From: Ryuthela nishihirai
Lineage: Eukaryota > Arthropoda > Arachnida > Araneae > Heptathelidae
NCBI GenBank assembly: GCA_038380435.1
Contig: JAWZYU010000013.1
Span: 68,404,446-68,468,445, forward strand
Direction of reading: 5' to 3'
Length of the DNA: 64,000 bases
The notes below the pieces were generated by a model, which saw nothing but the letters and a program-made list of their open reading frames with translations, was not told the DNA's origin and did not search any database. Of the stretch, positions 45,294-56,600 are shown piece by piece (position 1 is the first letter of the stretch; each line of letters begins with the position of its first letter). The position numbers and the translations under genes are program-made.

Positions 45294-45473
45294 GTTTCTT
45301 ATACAATTTTACTGCTATTTTAATTTTTATTATGTTTGTCCTTAGGGGCCCACCTAAGGGCGGTTTACTTATATATTTTGTTCTTACTCATGCCAAAGAG
45401 GCATTTCTTTAGGATGGAGATGGTTAGGGGTAAAATTATTACCCGATACATCGAATATGATTACACGATCTAC
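45294..45473 (+). other. Jockey 3' UTR and terminus
   Basis: Shared almost base for base with 61720-61910. Contains GGGCCCACCTAAGGGCGG and 'ttagggg taaaattattacc' and ends 'cgatctacga'; the partner at 61900-61914 has two CGATCTA copies. A short tandem tail in place of poly-A is the notable point. Confidence 0.85.
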
Positions 45474-45579
45474 GATAACAAGATTTTCTTCTAGTAAATA
45501 TATTTTGGATGTAAAACTAGCATTCTCCTTTAATTTATAGATTTTTGATTTTATATTTCTTTCCTCTGAAATGCTAGAG

Positions 45580-45883
45580 TAGGGGTTCTCAACGTTGGGT
45601 ACGCGGTAAAATTTTTGGAGTACGTCGTGAGAGCTCAAAAGTCGCTAGATCTGATTACCCAGTAAAATGTTTATAATTTTATAAAATTTGTTACATTGTT
45701 TATGTCATTTTTTGTGTTTATCGATATATGTAATTTATGAATACAAAATTCAATGCGTTTATATATATATATATGTTTTATTTTATTCCAATTGTTACAA
45801 AATAACTATAGTTTTATCTATCTATGCTAGTTACATACACATTTCCAGGGGGTACGTGAAGCATAAAAGTTTGAGGACCGCTG
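45580..45883. mobile_element. hAT-type MITE, second copy
   Basis: 304 bp bounded by TAGGGGTTCTCAACG and the inverse of CAGCGGTCCTCAAAC. Flanking octamers TGCTAGAG (45572-45579) and CGTTAGAG (45884-45891) match at 6 of 8. It shares 'acgcggtaaaatttttgg' and 'cgtgaagcataaaagt' with the copy at 31977 but in opposite orientation, and is about 100 bp longer owing to an AT-rich middle with (TA)n. Confidence 0.85.
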
Positions 45884-45891
45884 CGTTAGAG

Positions 45892-46365
45892 AATACTGAA
45901 GAATGATGAATATGACGAAGTATTGAACTGAACTTTTCCAGTTATATTAGGAATGATGCTTTGTCCTTAAGTAATCAAGATTCATTCCCGGATCTTTTAA
46001 AATAGCCATGTTCGCCAAAATCTTGTTTTTGGAAATTTTTTACCATTTATAATTATTATAAAATTATGGAATGAAAACAGATATTGTCTAAAGCACTGTA
46101 TATTTTGTATTCTCCTATGGTTAGGAAAAACTGTTAAAATATATTCTATTACTTACTCATGAATTCCAAGAAACCATAAAACCTAAGTAATAAAACATTA
46201 ATAATCTCACAAAATAAAATCGCTGATTTAGTTATAATTAATAATTAATTACATTTTTATTAGCGTTAATTTCAGTTTTGATTATTTTAGCTCTTATTGG
46301 CAACATTTGTTAAAGCACATTCTCAGTAAATGCCATTTAAGCACTACCAATATAGAGTAGAAGAC
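45892..46365. other. No gene recognised
   Basis: AT-rich spacer between the hAT-type MITE and the LINE stub. Confidence 0.4.
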
Positions 46366-46425
<60 letters not shown>

Positions 46426-46680
46426 AGCAGCCATGGGCTACGGAGGTCCAACCAGACCGTGAAATTTAGTTCTCCAAGCAAGTCTATCCTGAGCTACATC
46501 TACTGCATCTGGCCACTGCACACCAATTCTAACAAGGTCCTGTTTGACATTGTCTGCCCACCGCATCCTAGGCCTCCCCTTCTTTCTGAGGCCTTTAGGC
46601 ACACTGTTCATAACCCTATTCGCCAATCTATAATTATTCATACGGGCAACATGGCCAAACCAACGGAGAAGACTACATTT
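46366..46680 (-). mobile_element. RTE-like LINE copy 3, 3' stub with (ATC)20 tail
   Basis: A 5'-truncated insertion of about 315 bp on the minus strand. It contains the C-terminal coding part (frame 46438-46641: NYRLANRVMNSVPKGLRKKG then RPRMRWADNVKQDLVRIGVQ), a short 3' UTR, then about 20 perfect ATC triplets (46366-46425; TGA on the element strand). This end is more complete than that of copies 1 and 2 and defines the element terminus. The plus-strand frame of Ser repeats at 46330-46683 is the triplet run read in the other direction and is not a protein. Confidence 0.9.
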
Positions 46681-46689
46681 TAAAAATTG

Positions 46690-47330
46690 GGGGAAATTTC
46701 TGACTAAAGATTGCGTTACTTTTCAAAACGTGTCGCTTACGCCTTTTTATGGAATATTACACTTTCCCAGAGATGGGGACCCTAATTTAATGGTTTGGGC
46801 TAAGATTTGAAAACTCAAACTTAGAAATAGAGATGGCTACTCTACAGGAAAAGGCATAGTACAAGGACCTGGTATGGCAGAGAACTACCTTCATGTCCAC
46901 AATTTTCATAGAGACTAGTAAGGTGAACTTCCCGCATCATTTCAGTCGTCCTAGGAGGAGCGAGAGAATCGTTCAATATATATGGGAGACGTTTCAACGG
47001 TCACCCACGAAATCACTCAGAACAGCATCAGTGGAGTTATAGCTGCCACGCATGAAAATTCGTCGAGTTCCACAAGCGTCTTCAGCCATAGAATATTCAA
47101 CTTTTTGATGCAGTGCAGCACAATAACAAGCCTCGCCGGCCGACATTTGCTGTTGGCATGCTGGACTATTTACAAGTTGAGGGTGATTTCTTGAAGAAGA
47201 TTTCATTTTCAGCTAAGTTACAAGGGAGGAATCCTTCAGTATTTAATTTATTACATACTCTTTCAAGTTTTTGTCATTTTTATTTGGTTCATTATATTTC
47301 ATTTTCAACAGAGTGAAAGATATGTTTTAA
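46690..47330 (+). pseudogene. DUF4817-type transposase relic, second element
   Basis: Plus-strand fragments in mixed frames follow the N-terminal half of the transposase: SPRRSERIVQYIWETFQRSP near 46945-47005, KSLRTASVELQLP near 47010-47045 and RPTFAVGMLDYL with FLKKISFS near 47130-47215 (start of the catalytic domain, normally FSDEA). The upstream part, with 'PNLMVWAKI' near 46770, resembles a catalytic-domain block out of order. It differs from the element at 35723, so it is a separate family member. No terminal repeats found. Confidence 0.7.
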
Positions 47331-50161
47331 AATAAAATTTAGCATGCGTTGTTATAGCTTACGGTTGCTTATATCCTTTATCATTTCTAAAGAATTCAAG
47401 CAAATATTTACATCCCATAAACGGGTATTGTATTGAGTGGGAGATGTCTGATTGAAAGTATTATATTGTACATTATTAGTATTAATATATTTCTGTATAA
47501 ATATGCGCATGTTAAACATTGAATGAACTTGACTCTAACAGCCACACTCATCTTTGTTTCATACCCTTCAAAACTTGTTTTAAGAAAAAATGAACACTTA
47601 ACTACTGGGTAAAAATGATACCTTTCTCTGCTATATTACGATAATCAAAAGATCTTAAGAAAAGTTGCGGTTTTCCATTCAAATAATTATAATCGCGTTA
47701 TTAGTTGACGTATTGCAGAAATTACTTTTAACTTGAAAGATACAGAACATTCTTTTATTTTTATAATCAGTTTTTCTATAACCTCTAAGTACTCATTTTC
47801 TGTTTTTTTCACACACTTCTGTACTACAGTTATTATTTTTAGTTTATTGTTCTTTATACACTCTTCCTCTAAAACTGGACTTTACACTGCATTTAGCAAA
47901 ATAAATAAATCTCGAAAATATGTAAGTCCACTATAACCCTTTCGTTGGTGCTGCTTTCTATTAAATAGAACTCTCAGATATTTCATAATATCTCCCTTCA
48001 GAAATCATTCGGTTACCATGTGCAGTTACGACAAACATCAGGAGGAATGGGATCCATTCTTGTCACCGGAGTTGAAGTGCAAAAAGCTATTTCAAACTAA
48101 CTCTACTTGTTACGTAGGATCACTAGAGAAATGAAGTCGTTCAGCTAAACAAATCATCATACCTTCTTCCAACTGGCAACGATCCTTGATGCAATGCTAA
48201 CCTTTTTTCTGTATAAGACAGCAAACCTTTTTTTTTTGCTTAATGATAACAAGAGATTCCAATTATCTTTCTGAACGTCTTTGGACTTGCTCAATGAAAG
48301 GGCAGCCAATCGTGAACATCTAACAACATTCTCACCCAACATCCGGCCTCTTCTCTTCTTTCCGTGGAAAGAATGACATTGCTGGAATCACGCCCTACAA
48401 CCAGTGGCTGTTATTGGCAGCTTCTAGATAGAAGTCAAAATAAAAATCCTCAGTAAGAATCAAGCCAGTAATCTTCTTCTTTTAGAATGTTGCTCCGGGA
48501 ATATTTAATTTCAGCTCTTGGACACATGGAGATGCATTGTCATCGATTCATTTCTGACATCTTAATAAATGCAATGACTATCAGATTTCTTATAGAAAGA
48601 TGATAATGACGAAGCAAAAATTAAATTCAAATTGTAACTTTGAAATTTTCGAGCAATTACGATCAAAAAGTGTCATCACGTTAAATATCAACTAGTGGAA
48701 CTAACGCAAAAATTAAATATAACTGTTTATTCAAATAGTAAATAAAATTCTTTAAAGACTTAACTGTAATTTGGTTAGCGTGTTGATGCCTCTAATGAGT
48801 GGTTATGACTGATTTGAGATTAAACGGCTCCTGTAACAAATTCAAATTTTGGAGAAATTTCTATGTGATTTGCAACTAGAGTTGCCAGGTGATCTGATTT
48901 TGTCACGTTTGGCCGGCAGAAATTATTGGATGTGACCAGACGAAGAAATGTCCGATTTTCCGGACTAATGTAAATATATATATATATAAGCTTTTCACTC
49001 TAAAGCAGCATCTTGTTCAGCTATATATAGCGGAATTATAATTATTTCAATATTAATTAATAAATGAATAGTTGCAAAAATTGATATGGCTATGACAACA
49101 TAATTTACAAAATGTTCGGTGGGATCATCGTCTGCACATCTTCCGCTAATTATGATCTGCTGCCAGCAGCCGTCTGAGTGTTTACCACAAGGTGCAGGCG
49201 TGAAGTATTGTTTTATGAAAATATTAATATATTATATTAATCGCTGCACGAAAGTTTGGTGAAGGATTTTATAAACATTAACCTAAATATCTTAAATTCT
49301 CCTGACAGTTGTTTTTTAAATGATAAAATTTACATCAAAAGAAACACATCCAAAAAAATGAAAAGAATGTGTAAATTCGAAATGTGAAACAGAATTTTCT
49401 TAGATTGTCAAGTGTCTAAGTGAAGCCAATTCTACGGCAAGGTGCAAATTGTGTGATATTAATTTTATTATAAGTTGTGATGGAATAAAAGCAGTCACTA
49501 AACCTGTTAGCACGTAAAAATATCGAGAATGTGCTCAAATAGTTCCGTCTTCATAGAATCCGATTTTGTGGTTCACTTCATCTGGCAACAATACCTGCAG
49601 CCCATTTTGGCAAATGTTTTACTATCGACACTTCGAATATCTACGGAAACTCACAAATATATTTTGACTTTTCCCCGTTCTATGAATTGGCATTTTCTTC
49701 CCAAAATACAAACCACTGAATCAGAAGGTGTAAAATGATGCTCAGGAAATAACACCTTCAAGCCTCATACAAATATTTATTGGTAACAGTAACAGAATGG
49801 AAAAGCCATCATTGCAATATAACGGAAATACATCGGTGTATTTTATCAAAAAGGCGGAATTGAGTCATATTAAAGATTTATCGAAAATAACTTCAGCGAA
49901 GAATAGCCATTGAGTTTTACGATCGATTTGGTTTTATGTTAGAATTAATGGCATAGCCGGAAGTTTTAGAGCTTATCTTTGGCAGGGATATGTTTCTTCT
50001 GGGCTGAAATAAATCTTCCTTAGTTAATATAGTTTCTTGCTTCTCAGGCAAAAGAATATTGAACAAGGTAATACAAACTTTAATGTTTTAATGAAGTGTG
50101 AAAGTTTTCGAATGCTTTCAGTTAATGCTTTTGATTGTTAACCTTAGTTATTTTACATTAA
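47331..50161. other. No gene recognised
   Basis: AT-rich sequence of 2.8 kb with (TA)n at about 48976-48988. Frames at 47733-47936, 48157-48342 and 49529-49738 lack recognisable domains. Confidence 0.35.
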
Positions 50162-50482
50162 AACGCACTTTTTTGCACACAGTGAGCTAAATGGTCAGGT
50201 CATAAAGATCCCAAAACGCTCAGAGAATGAAATTCACTGAGTAGCTGTTAGGAGGCATATGGAAGTCTCCCGTTAAGGCACTCCATAAAGTTATTTTTAG
50301 CATACAAATGGTGTGACTATCCTGCACACTGGATCATTGCTTTCAATTCCGTTCGAGGGTGGAGATCTTTCCAAGCTCTTAGATCCTTGCCTTTGAGGGC
50401 AGAGTGAGAATTAACGGAGATTATTTCAATGAAATCACTTTTTAGACTCGAAATTGTAACTGGATTAAGAGCCTGACGCACA
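50162..50482 (-). mobile_element. SINE family B copy, strongly diverged
   Basis: Minus-strand copy recognised from 'cttttttgcacacagtgagc', 'tctcccgttaaggcactcca', 'ctttccaagctcttagatcc' and 'gcagagtgagaattaacgga'. It carries several short deletions and the head at 50440-50482 is barely readable. Apparently the oldest family B copy here. Confidence 0.82.
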
Positions 50483-50723
50483 GCAAAAGAGTCAATTTCC
50501 ACGGCGTTCTATAATGAACAATTTAAGTTAATATTTTGATACCAAATATCTGAGATTTCTCAGATCACCTAAATCAAGATATTGTTTTCTTAAAATTGAT
50601 ACATTGGTTTTCAGCTAACTTTAGATAACATTAATATAGTATTAATCATCACATAAAATATATGTACATGATTGTGAGATAATGATTAGCCGACTGACTG
50701 ACGGTTTGATAAGGTTTGGTGGG

Positions 50724-51198
50724 TTGTTTTGTTTTTCTTCTGAGTGGCACTCTGTTGCTTATAATGTAATAAATGGCCAGGTCACAAGGACCCCAAAGGC
50801 TCAGAGAATGTTGGGGGGGGGCAACTTGGCAGCTGTTGGGAGACAGATGGTACAATTGCTCAAAAAATTATAGAACACTATGGTTGATTAGAGAATTCAG
50901 AAAAAATATCTGGCAATGATTTTTTTAGAAATTAGTGATCTGACAACCTTCGTTGTCACGTGACACGAAGGTTGCCAGATCACTAATTTCAAAAAAATCG
51001 TTGCCAGATATTTTTTCTGAATTCTCTAATCAACCATAGTGTTCGGATACTTTTTGAGCCACTGTACCTTCCCCTCAAGGCCATCCAGCGTTTCTTTAAC
51101 GTACACATGGGATATCTCTCCCACAACAGGACTACGGCCTAACTTCCCATCCGATGGATGGCAGTCTTTCCAAGCTCATCGGTGTCCCCTACTTACCG
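50724..51198 (-). mobile_element. SINE family B copy split by a MITE
   Basis: Left part 50724-50852 ('gagtggcactctgttgctta' to 'gacagatggta') and right part 51065-51198 ('taccttcccctcaaggccat' to 'ccctacttaccgcaaag') join at a TA dinucleotide when the MITE is removed. The tRNA-like head is missing. A G run of 9 is at 50812-50820. Confidence 0.9.
50853..51064. mobile_element. Palindromic mariner-type MITE, complete
   Basis: A 212-bp element that is one near-perfect palindrome. Ends are CAATTGCTCAAAAAATTAT and, inverted, CAGTGGCTCAAAAAGTATCC, flanked by TA on both sides (50851-50852 and 51065-51066). Centre GTCACGTGAC lies near 50955. Arms match from 'atagaacactatggttgatt' to 'aaccatagtgttcgg'. 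TA duplication and CAGTGGCTCAAAAAG ends fit the Tc1/mariner superfamily. Same family as 6725-6859. Confidence 0.93.
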
Positions 51199-51649
51199 CA
51201 AAGAAGAGAAGAATTCTCTTTTGCGTCTTGCAGTTATTGTTTTCCCAAATAGTGTCTATATTCTTCTCTGCAATAAAGTTACGAAATGTGTTACATTCTC
51301 AGCTCTAAGTGTTCTTGCTACTTCAAAAGGTTTTTCGTCTCCGCTCTGAACGGACCAAGTTATCTTTTGTAAATAAGCATACGCTATCCTAAAAATATTT
51401 TTCAGATACCTCTGTGTCGTATCAGTTGAAAGCCAAATTCTGAATTATTTAGCAACTAAAATTAGTCATTTATCGAGGAAAGTAAATAATGTAATTATTT
51501 AAATAATTTACTAAAGTTAATTTGCAAGAGACTAAATTTATTATTTTAAAAGTCGCTAAGCTATAAATATCTAATAGTAGCGTTGCAGGCATAAACATTT
51601 ATCACAAAAGTTAATAATAAGAACGGAAATAATTTGTTTTACTTTAAAC
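51199..51649. other. No gene recognised
   Basis: AT-rich spacer; no gene and no shared repeat seen. Confidence 0.4.
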
Positions 51650-51772
51650 CGTTTACTAACGGCTGGAAACTACTAACGTAACCGTTTACTAACGGCCGTT
51701 ACTATACGACTGGAAACTACTAACGTAACCGTTTACTAACGGCCGTTACTATACGACTGGAAACAGTTTTAA
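51650..51772. repeat. 47-bp tandem repeat, about 2.5 units
   Basis: Units contain ACGTAACCGTTTACTAACGG then CCGTTACTATACGACTGGAA. The second and third units are identical over about 45 bp. Each unit contains a small inverted repeat, 'taacggccgtta'. Confidence 0.9.
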
Positions 51773-51847
51773 GCTTACATCCACATGATTTTCTAGTTCG
51801 AGCTCTCGAAACAAGTGTAGTTTATTTCAAAAGTGCATTTAACATCA

Positions 51848-52043
51848 GCCGTCCCTGGGCAGAGTGGTTATCGCGCTTGCCTACTGGTCAAAAGGACCTG
51901 GATTTGAGCCCCGGATAAGGCATGGATGTTTGTGCTGAGATCACGCCATCCTCACAGACCTTATGCTATGACGTTATAGGATGTTGTCAGACCCGTGTTT
52001 CAAGCTGCTGCTTGAGGAAGTATTTATTTTTATTTAATATAAT
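51848..52043 (+). mobile_element. SINE family A copy
   Basis: Plus-strand copy with the best head of the family: 'tccctgggcagagtggttatcgcgc' (A-box region, 51851 onward) and 'ggatttgagccccgg' (B box) at about 51900. The body ends 'caagctgctgcttgaggaag' and a T-rich tail ending near 52043. Confidence 0.9.
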
Positions 52044-54590
52044 CCGTGTAACAATTGGTCATTAAGGAAACTTACTATCAATAGAAATTATTGATTTGGA
52101 AATGATTGACATTAACAAATTAATCACAGCGAATCTTCTAAGCTTCATCCATTATTGAAAATGTAATATAACACTCTCCCAGCAATAGTTGTGTCCTAAA
52201 AAAATGAACTTCTCTGTCACGATTTAAATTAATATCCGAGGGGAGCATAAGAAGTTCTGCCATAAGTGTATCCAGAAAATTTTCTTGTGGTGGTTCACTT
52301 CTTACACAAACTTGAATTCATGCATTTATATGTAAAAATATTTATTCAGGTTTCGATTTCCTCTTTATGATTTGAATGGGCTGGCTGTTGTTGAGAGAAG
52401 TAGTCAGAGAGCCTGGTGCCATTCTGACTTCGCTCCAGTGGATTGGACGTATTCATGCTATATGGAGCTTATCGGATAGCGGAGCAAGCAAGTGCTTTTC
52501 CTAAGGTTTCCGATATTATTTATAGCTTTCTAAGAAAGTGTATCAAGCACAGAGGACATATATAAAGGGACAACTCTGTATCTTAAGGACAAAGACTGCT
52601 TCCAGAATCGTTCAGTTGGGAAGGTTCAGAAGCAATACAGTTTTTAATTCCTAACATAGTGGAAGTGGAAAGCTGATATTCGTTATCAAATGATGATGAA
52701 AATTAAACTGATGCCAACTACTTGTTTTTTCAAGAAACGAATAATGCAGTCTACCATTATTCCTAACATTCCCCACGTTACCGTGTTTGGTGTGAAAGAT
52801 ACTCTAATCTGGGTTTCACAATATTAATTATTATTATTTTTAGTTTTTGAAATTTGGTGTGAGCCATTTTTTAAAATGCCTCTCTCTTTTAGATTATGTG
52901 GTTAATGCATTTAACATTGATGAATAAAGGCTGGATTAAGGTTTGATTGAACGGGAGCATAAAGCGGGGGTCGGTTGAATCGTTGCATTTCTCTTAGTGT
53001 TGCTTTTCCTGCCTTGCTATATTTCGCAGTGTTTTACCTGCTGCCCAGACTCATTACGCCTATAACCTGTTTACTCGGGACTGAAAATCGACGTACGGTG
53101 AAGACGACATGCAGGCGCGCCTAATTCTAATGATACCTCAGTTTTGTAGAATTAACAATTACTTATGTTTTATCTAGTTCTTGTAGACTCTGGAATCTAT
53201 AGCTTTAGTATTGTTTGCAACATATACGAATACAAGGGTCCTGAAACTACACTCACTTCATAGATTCCTTCTCATGTAAGGACATACCTACTGAGATCGT
53301 ACTGACGATTGACTAAGTCAGAACTAAAACAAACTGTTGCCTCAAAAGGTCTGATGCTCCTTGTTGGAACAGTACCTAGCTGCCTAACCACTATGCCAGT
53401 TACTTTTCCATTACGTATTTGCCTCCTTGATTTGCGGAAAAAAGCATAGAGGAGTGTAAACGACATTTGTGAACAGTTCAAGCATTGTAGTACCCAATAA
53501 TTACTAAGTGTTTTAAAAATTTCTATATTTATGCTTTAAATTTATGGCCTCAGCGAAAGTCGAAAGCTTAGCTTGTTTGGCTACATAATTAGCTCATGAC
53601 TTTATCGGAGGGACACAAATATGACTTCATACGAGAGAGTGGCGTGAAACGTGGAGTATATTACTTACATATCAAATGAAAAAAAAAAGTCGCTGGTCTC
53701 CTTTTTCAGGTAAGAGCCATGCCCATGTTGTTAATTTAGTCAAGCAGCGAGCTCCAAGAGATTTCATATTGTTTTTTTATGTTTGGTTTTCATTTTATTT
53801 ATAAGTGAAATTTTATTAAACTTAATTTTCTTAAACATTTTTTACTGTATTTGTCAGTATATTTACATTTTATTTATTATAATTTTTTTGGGCATAATCG
53901 TTTCTTAAAATACCCCCTGCGAAATCAAGTTTCATTTAAGGCGGGCTTTCCAGGAATGTATTCACCGCGTTACCTGCAACATGATGGACAAAATTAATTT
54001 AAATTATAATATTTCGGATATTAACTATTGACACTCTATTAAAATTACTAAATGTATAAAGTTTTAAACTACCATCTTCCCCATTCTCCCTTACAAACAT
54101 TTTCCGGTTTTAGCATAATATGGAGTCATACTATTTCGTTTTTTGAGCCGCTGTTTTTGCCTTCCAGAAAAGATCTTGATTGTGATTCATTCCTAGCAGA
54201 TTTACCCTGCGTTTCTTGAGTTTTTAACTGTGACCAACCTCTGACGCACTTGCTTATTTTTAATTTCAAATTCGATTCGCCCTGAGTGTCTTCTGGATCT
54301 TTCTCTGTTTGCAGTGGCCTAGCAAGGCCAAGTTGCCAAGAAGCACCCAATGTCAAAAGGGCGCCGAACAGCGTATACGAAACAAAAAAAAACGAATGCC
54401 AATTATCACAGTAATAAGGGCGTTGAGCCAAATATTGAAAAGCACGCCAAAAATCTAGTTAAGATACTGTATGGGTAGACGGATACATTTCCAACATAGG
54501 TGTCGTTGCAAAAAGGTAGGATACCCCTCTGTAAAACATATGTAGTACATGAACTCCAACATATCAAGGTTTCTGAAAAACATCCGGAAC
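52044..54590. other. No gene recognised
   Basis: 2.5 kb of AT-rich sequence. Minus frames at 53272-53481 and 54126-54431 have no recognised domain; the latter is Ser/Lys/Gln-rich after a hydrophobic stretch but has no known family. Confidence 0.35.
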
Positions 54591-54602
54591 AATTATCGCT
54601 AA

Positions 54603-54674
54603 CGCGGCGTGAATAGAACTCGCAACTCTCTAGATACATGCCAGAACGCTCTACCGTTAAACCACGCATCAGAC
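54603..54674 (-). repeat. tRNA-like sequence, inverted partner 1
   Basis: On the minus strand it reads 'gatgcgtggtttaacggtag' (D arm/A box), 'tctggcatgtatctaga' (a possible 5-bp anticodon stem with loop CATGTAT) and 'gttgcgagttctattcacgc' (worn B box). Position 33 of the loop would be A where T is near universal, so a functional tRNA is unlikely. Paired with 54724-54800 on the other strand. Confidence 0.65.
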
Positions 54675-54723
54675 GGTAATAACATTACAGGATAAGACCT
54701 ATAAATCTGGAATATTATTAGCG

Positions 54724-54800
54724 TCTGAAGCATGATTTAACGGTAGAGTGCTCTGGCATGTATTTAGAAAGTTGCGGGTACGATTCCCGTCGCGTCAGCG
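54724..54800 (+). repeat. tRNA-like sequence, inverted partner 2
   Basis: Plus-strand relative of the previous entry: 'catgatttaacggtagag', 'ctctggcatgtatttaga', 'gttgcgggtacgattcccgt'. The B box and T arm are better kept here; the anticodon stem is disrupted. The two copies face each other across about 50 bp. Confidence 0.65.
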
Positions 54801-54884
54801 ATTACGTTTTTCAGATGAATAATTGTCTAGTTCTACAGATAACAGGTGTATTTACTACGGTGATATCAAGCCTTCATTTAATAA

Positions 54885-55010
54885 ACAATTCCCTACTATC
54901 GACATCCATGAAATATTCCTCCCCTCTTTGGAGGACAGAATGGAGGGGACATAATCTGATATAGACCATGACACTCTTCATGTCACAAATTTTCATCTGA
55001 TATATATGTA
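54885..55010. repeat. Worn unit related to the 142-bp array
   Basis: 'gaccatgacactcttcatgtcacaaattttcatctgatata' has the same word order as the 25.7-26.3-kb units (dyad of tgacac/gtgtca, then a TTTCATxTGA word). It lies directly upstream of the 118-bp array. Confidence 0.55.
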
Positions 55011-55059
55011 TATAGCTGAGTGACAGAGGTTAACACTAATTATAACTATAGTGCAAAAG

Positions 55060-55800
55060 TGGTAGCATTATGAAAATTTTGCACCTAGTGGTAACCCAAC
55101 TGCGTGTCCTTCAAGGTGAAACTGAAGTCATGTAGAGTTCAAATCTTGACTGAGTATTATAAATATGCAAATTGGTGCCTAGGGGAGTTTCGGATTGTAT
55201 ATCTCAGAAAAGTTATGAAAATTGTGATCTGGCAGGTTTATTGAGGTCAAGGGTCAAATTTTGATCTTCTTGTACTAGAAAGCTAAATATTTATGCCTAG
55301 GGGATTTTCGGATTGTATATCTCAGAAAAGGTATGAAAATTGTGATCTGGCAGGTTTATTGAGGTCAAGGGTCAAATTTTGATCTTCTTGTACTAGAAAG
55401 CTAAATATTTATGCCTAGGGGTATTTCGGGTACTATATATCAGAAACGTTAGCAAATTCTAGATCTGGCTGGTCCAACGAAGTCAGAGGTCAAGATTCTA
55501 ACTATTTGCTACGAAACTAAAAATTGATGACTTGTGAAATTTCCGTTTCTATATCTTAGCAACATTACGAAATGTCTACTGACAGGTCCATAGGAAGCAG
55601 AGGACAAATTTCCATTTGTTTGCTACGAAATTGAAAATCGATATCTAATTTACGCTTCTATAACTTAGCAATGCTACGAAATTTCAGATAACACGGGTCC
55701 CTCGAGATCTGAGGTTGAATTTCTATATACCTGTGCTAGAAAAGTGAGATTGTTTCACAAGATATTTCGAGTTCGCAGATTGCAGAAACGTAAAGAAGTT
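55060..55800. repeat. Tandem array, 118-bp unit
   Basis: GCCTAGGGG anchors at 55177, 55295 and 55413 give an exact 118-bp period; units 1 and 2 are almost identical. Three more diverged units follow (about 55524, 55640, 55755) sharing 'atatcttagcaacattacga' and 'tactagaaag' or 'gctacgaaa' words. One worn unit may precede at 55060. Similarity falls away downstream, so amplification of the identical units is recent against an older array. Confidence 0.9.
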
Positions 55801-55904
55801 TCAGATCGGGTTCCAGTTTAAGATCAATTAGCGGTCTATACGACGGTGTAGAAAAAGATGCTCCGAAGACAGCGTTAATTTCTTGTTTGAGATATAATTC
55901 CTTA

Positions 55905-56600
55905 TGTTCGATAATCATTTACGTATTTTTTTTTGGAGGTAAGGGAAGTTTGAGAGCTCAAACCCTTACGTTGATTAATTCCACGATAGAGGAAATTATA
56001 TAACAAATTCAGTGATTGTATCTCTGGCCATTTCAGAGAAATCTCTTTCCTTCATTTCCAGTAGCTTTTTGAGGGGGAATAAAAAGTGTGTGGGTGGGCG
56101 GTAAAATGGATTTGTTGATCGTAGCTCGTGCAGTTTAGGAGAATTTTTTACCTGGTTGTTTTTTTCCTCAGAGGAAATAGATAAGAATGGTGGAGATCAA
56201 ACCTTTATATTTCTCTAACAGTAAGAGGAAATTGCATATCATGATGATAATAGCATTTATCTTCTAAGATAACTCCTTTCCCGCTTTTTAGAGGGAAGGA
56301 CGATTGATGCTAAATATTAACATAGCTATACGTTATGGCAAGAGGAACGTTGTATGCAGAATTTGGTGGTCCCACCTCTTATTATTTAGGAGCATTACTC
56401 TCCACCAATTTTTCGAAGAAGGAAGAGAGAAAGAGATTTTCTGATAGCTTAAACTCTTGGATTTTTTTCAAGTTACGATAAGAGGAAGCTGTATATTGAT
56501 TTCAGTGTCCCTAACTCTTTCTGTTTATGAGACCTTGATCACATGTAGAAGCAGACAAACAGACAAACTTCCAAATATACAGTAGTTTGCTGGGTTTCAT
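55905..56600. repeat. Diverged tandem array, about 120-130-bp period
   Basis: A second design: words like ACGATAAGAGGAAGCTGTAT recur at about 55985, 56215, 56340 and 56475, each followed by a purine-rich block and 'ctcctttcccgctttttaga'-type words. It ends with 'gcagacaaacagacaaactt' at 56550-56570. Probably a composite with the 118-bp array. Confidence 0.6.

Larger units (their letters stand above)
40141..45473 (+). mobile_element. Full-length jockey-type LINE with 14-bp TSD
   Basis: A 5.33-kb plus-strand non-LTR element. GATAACAAGATTTT occurs immediately before it (40127-40140) and immediately after it (45474-45487). Between lie a 5' leader of about 0.9 kb, ORF1 (41023-42566, nucleic-acid-binding, zinc knuckles), ORF2 (42556-45293, endonuclease and reverse transcriptase) and a 180-bp 3' UTR ending in a partial CGATCTA repeat, with no poly-A. 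The ORF layout and the ORF1 type match jockey/X-element elements of arthropods. Full length and a perfect duplication show a normal retrotransposition event, but both ORFs now carry frameshifts and stops. Confidence 0.93.

Noticed and set aside
46366..46425. Possible CRISPR-like or regulatory repeat
   Set aside because: A simple triplet microsatellite at a LINE terminus, in a eukaryotic context without spacers.
46330..46683. Plus-strand frame with a run of about 20 Ser codons, looking like a low-complexity protein
   Set aside because: The Ser run is the (ATC)n tail of a minus-strand LINE read on the other strand; the remainder is antisense to the LINE C-terminus.
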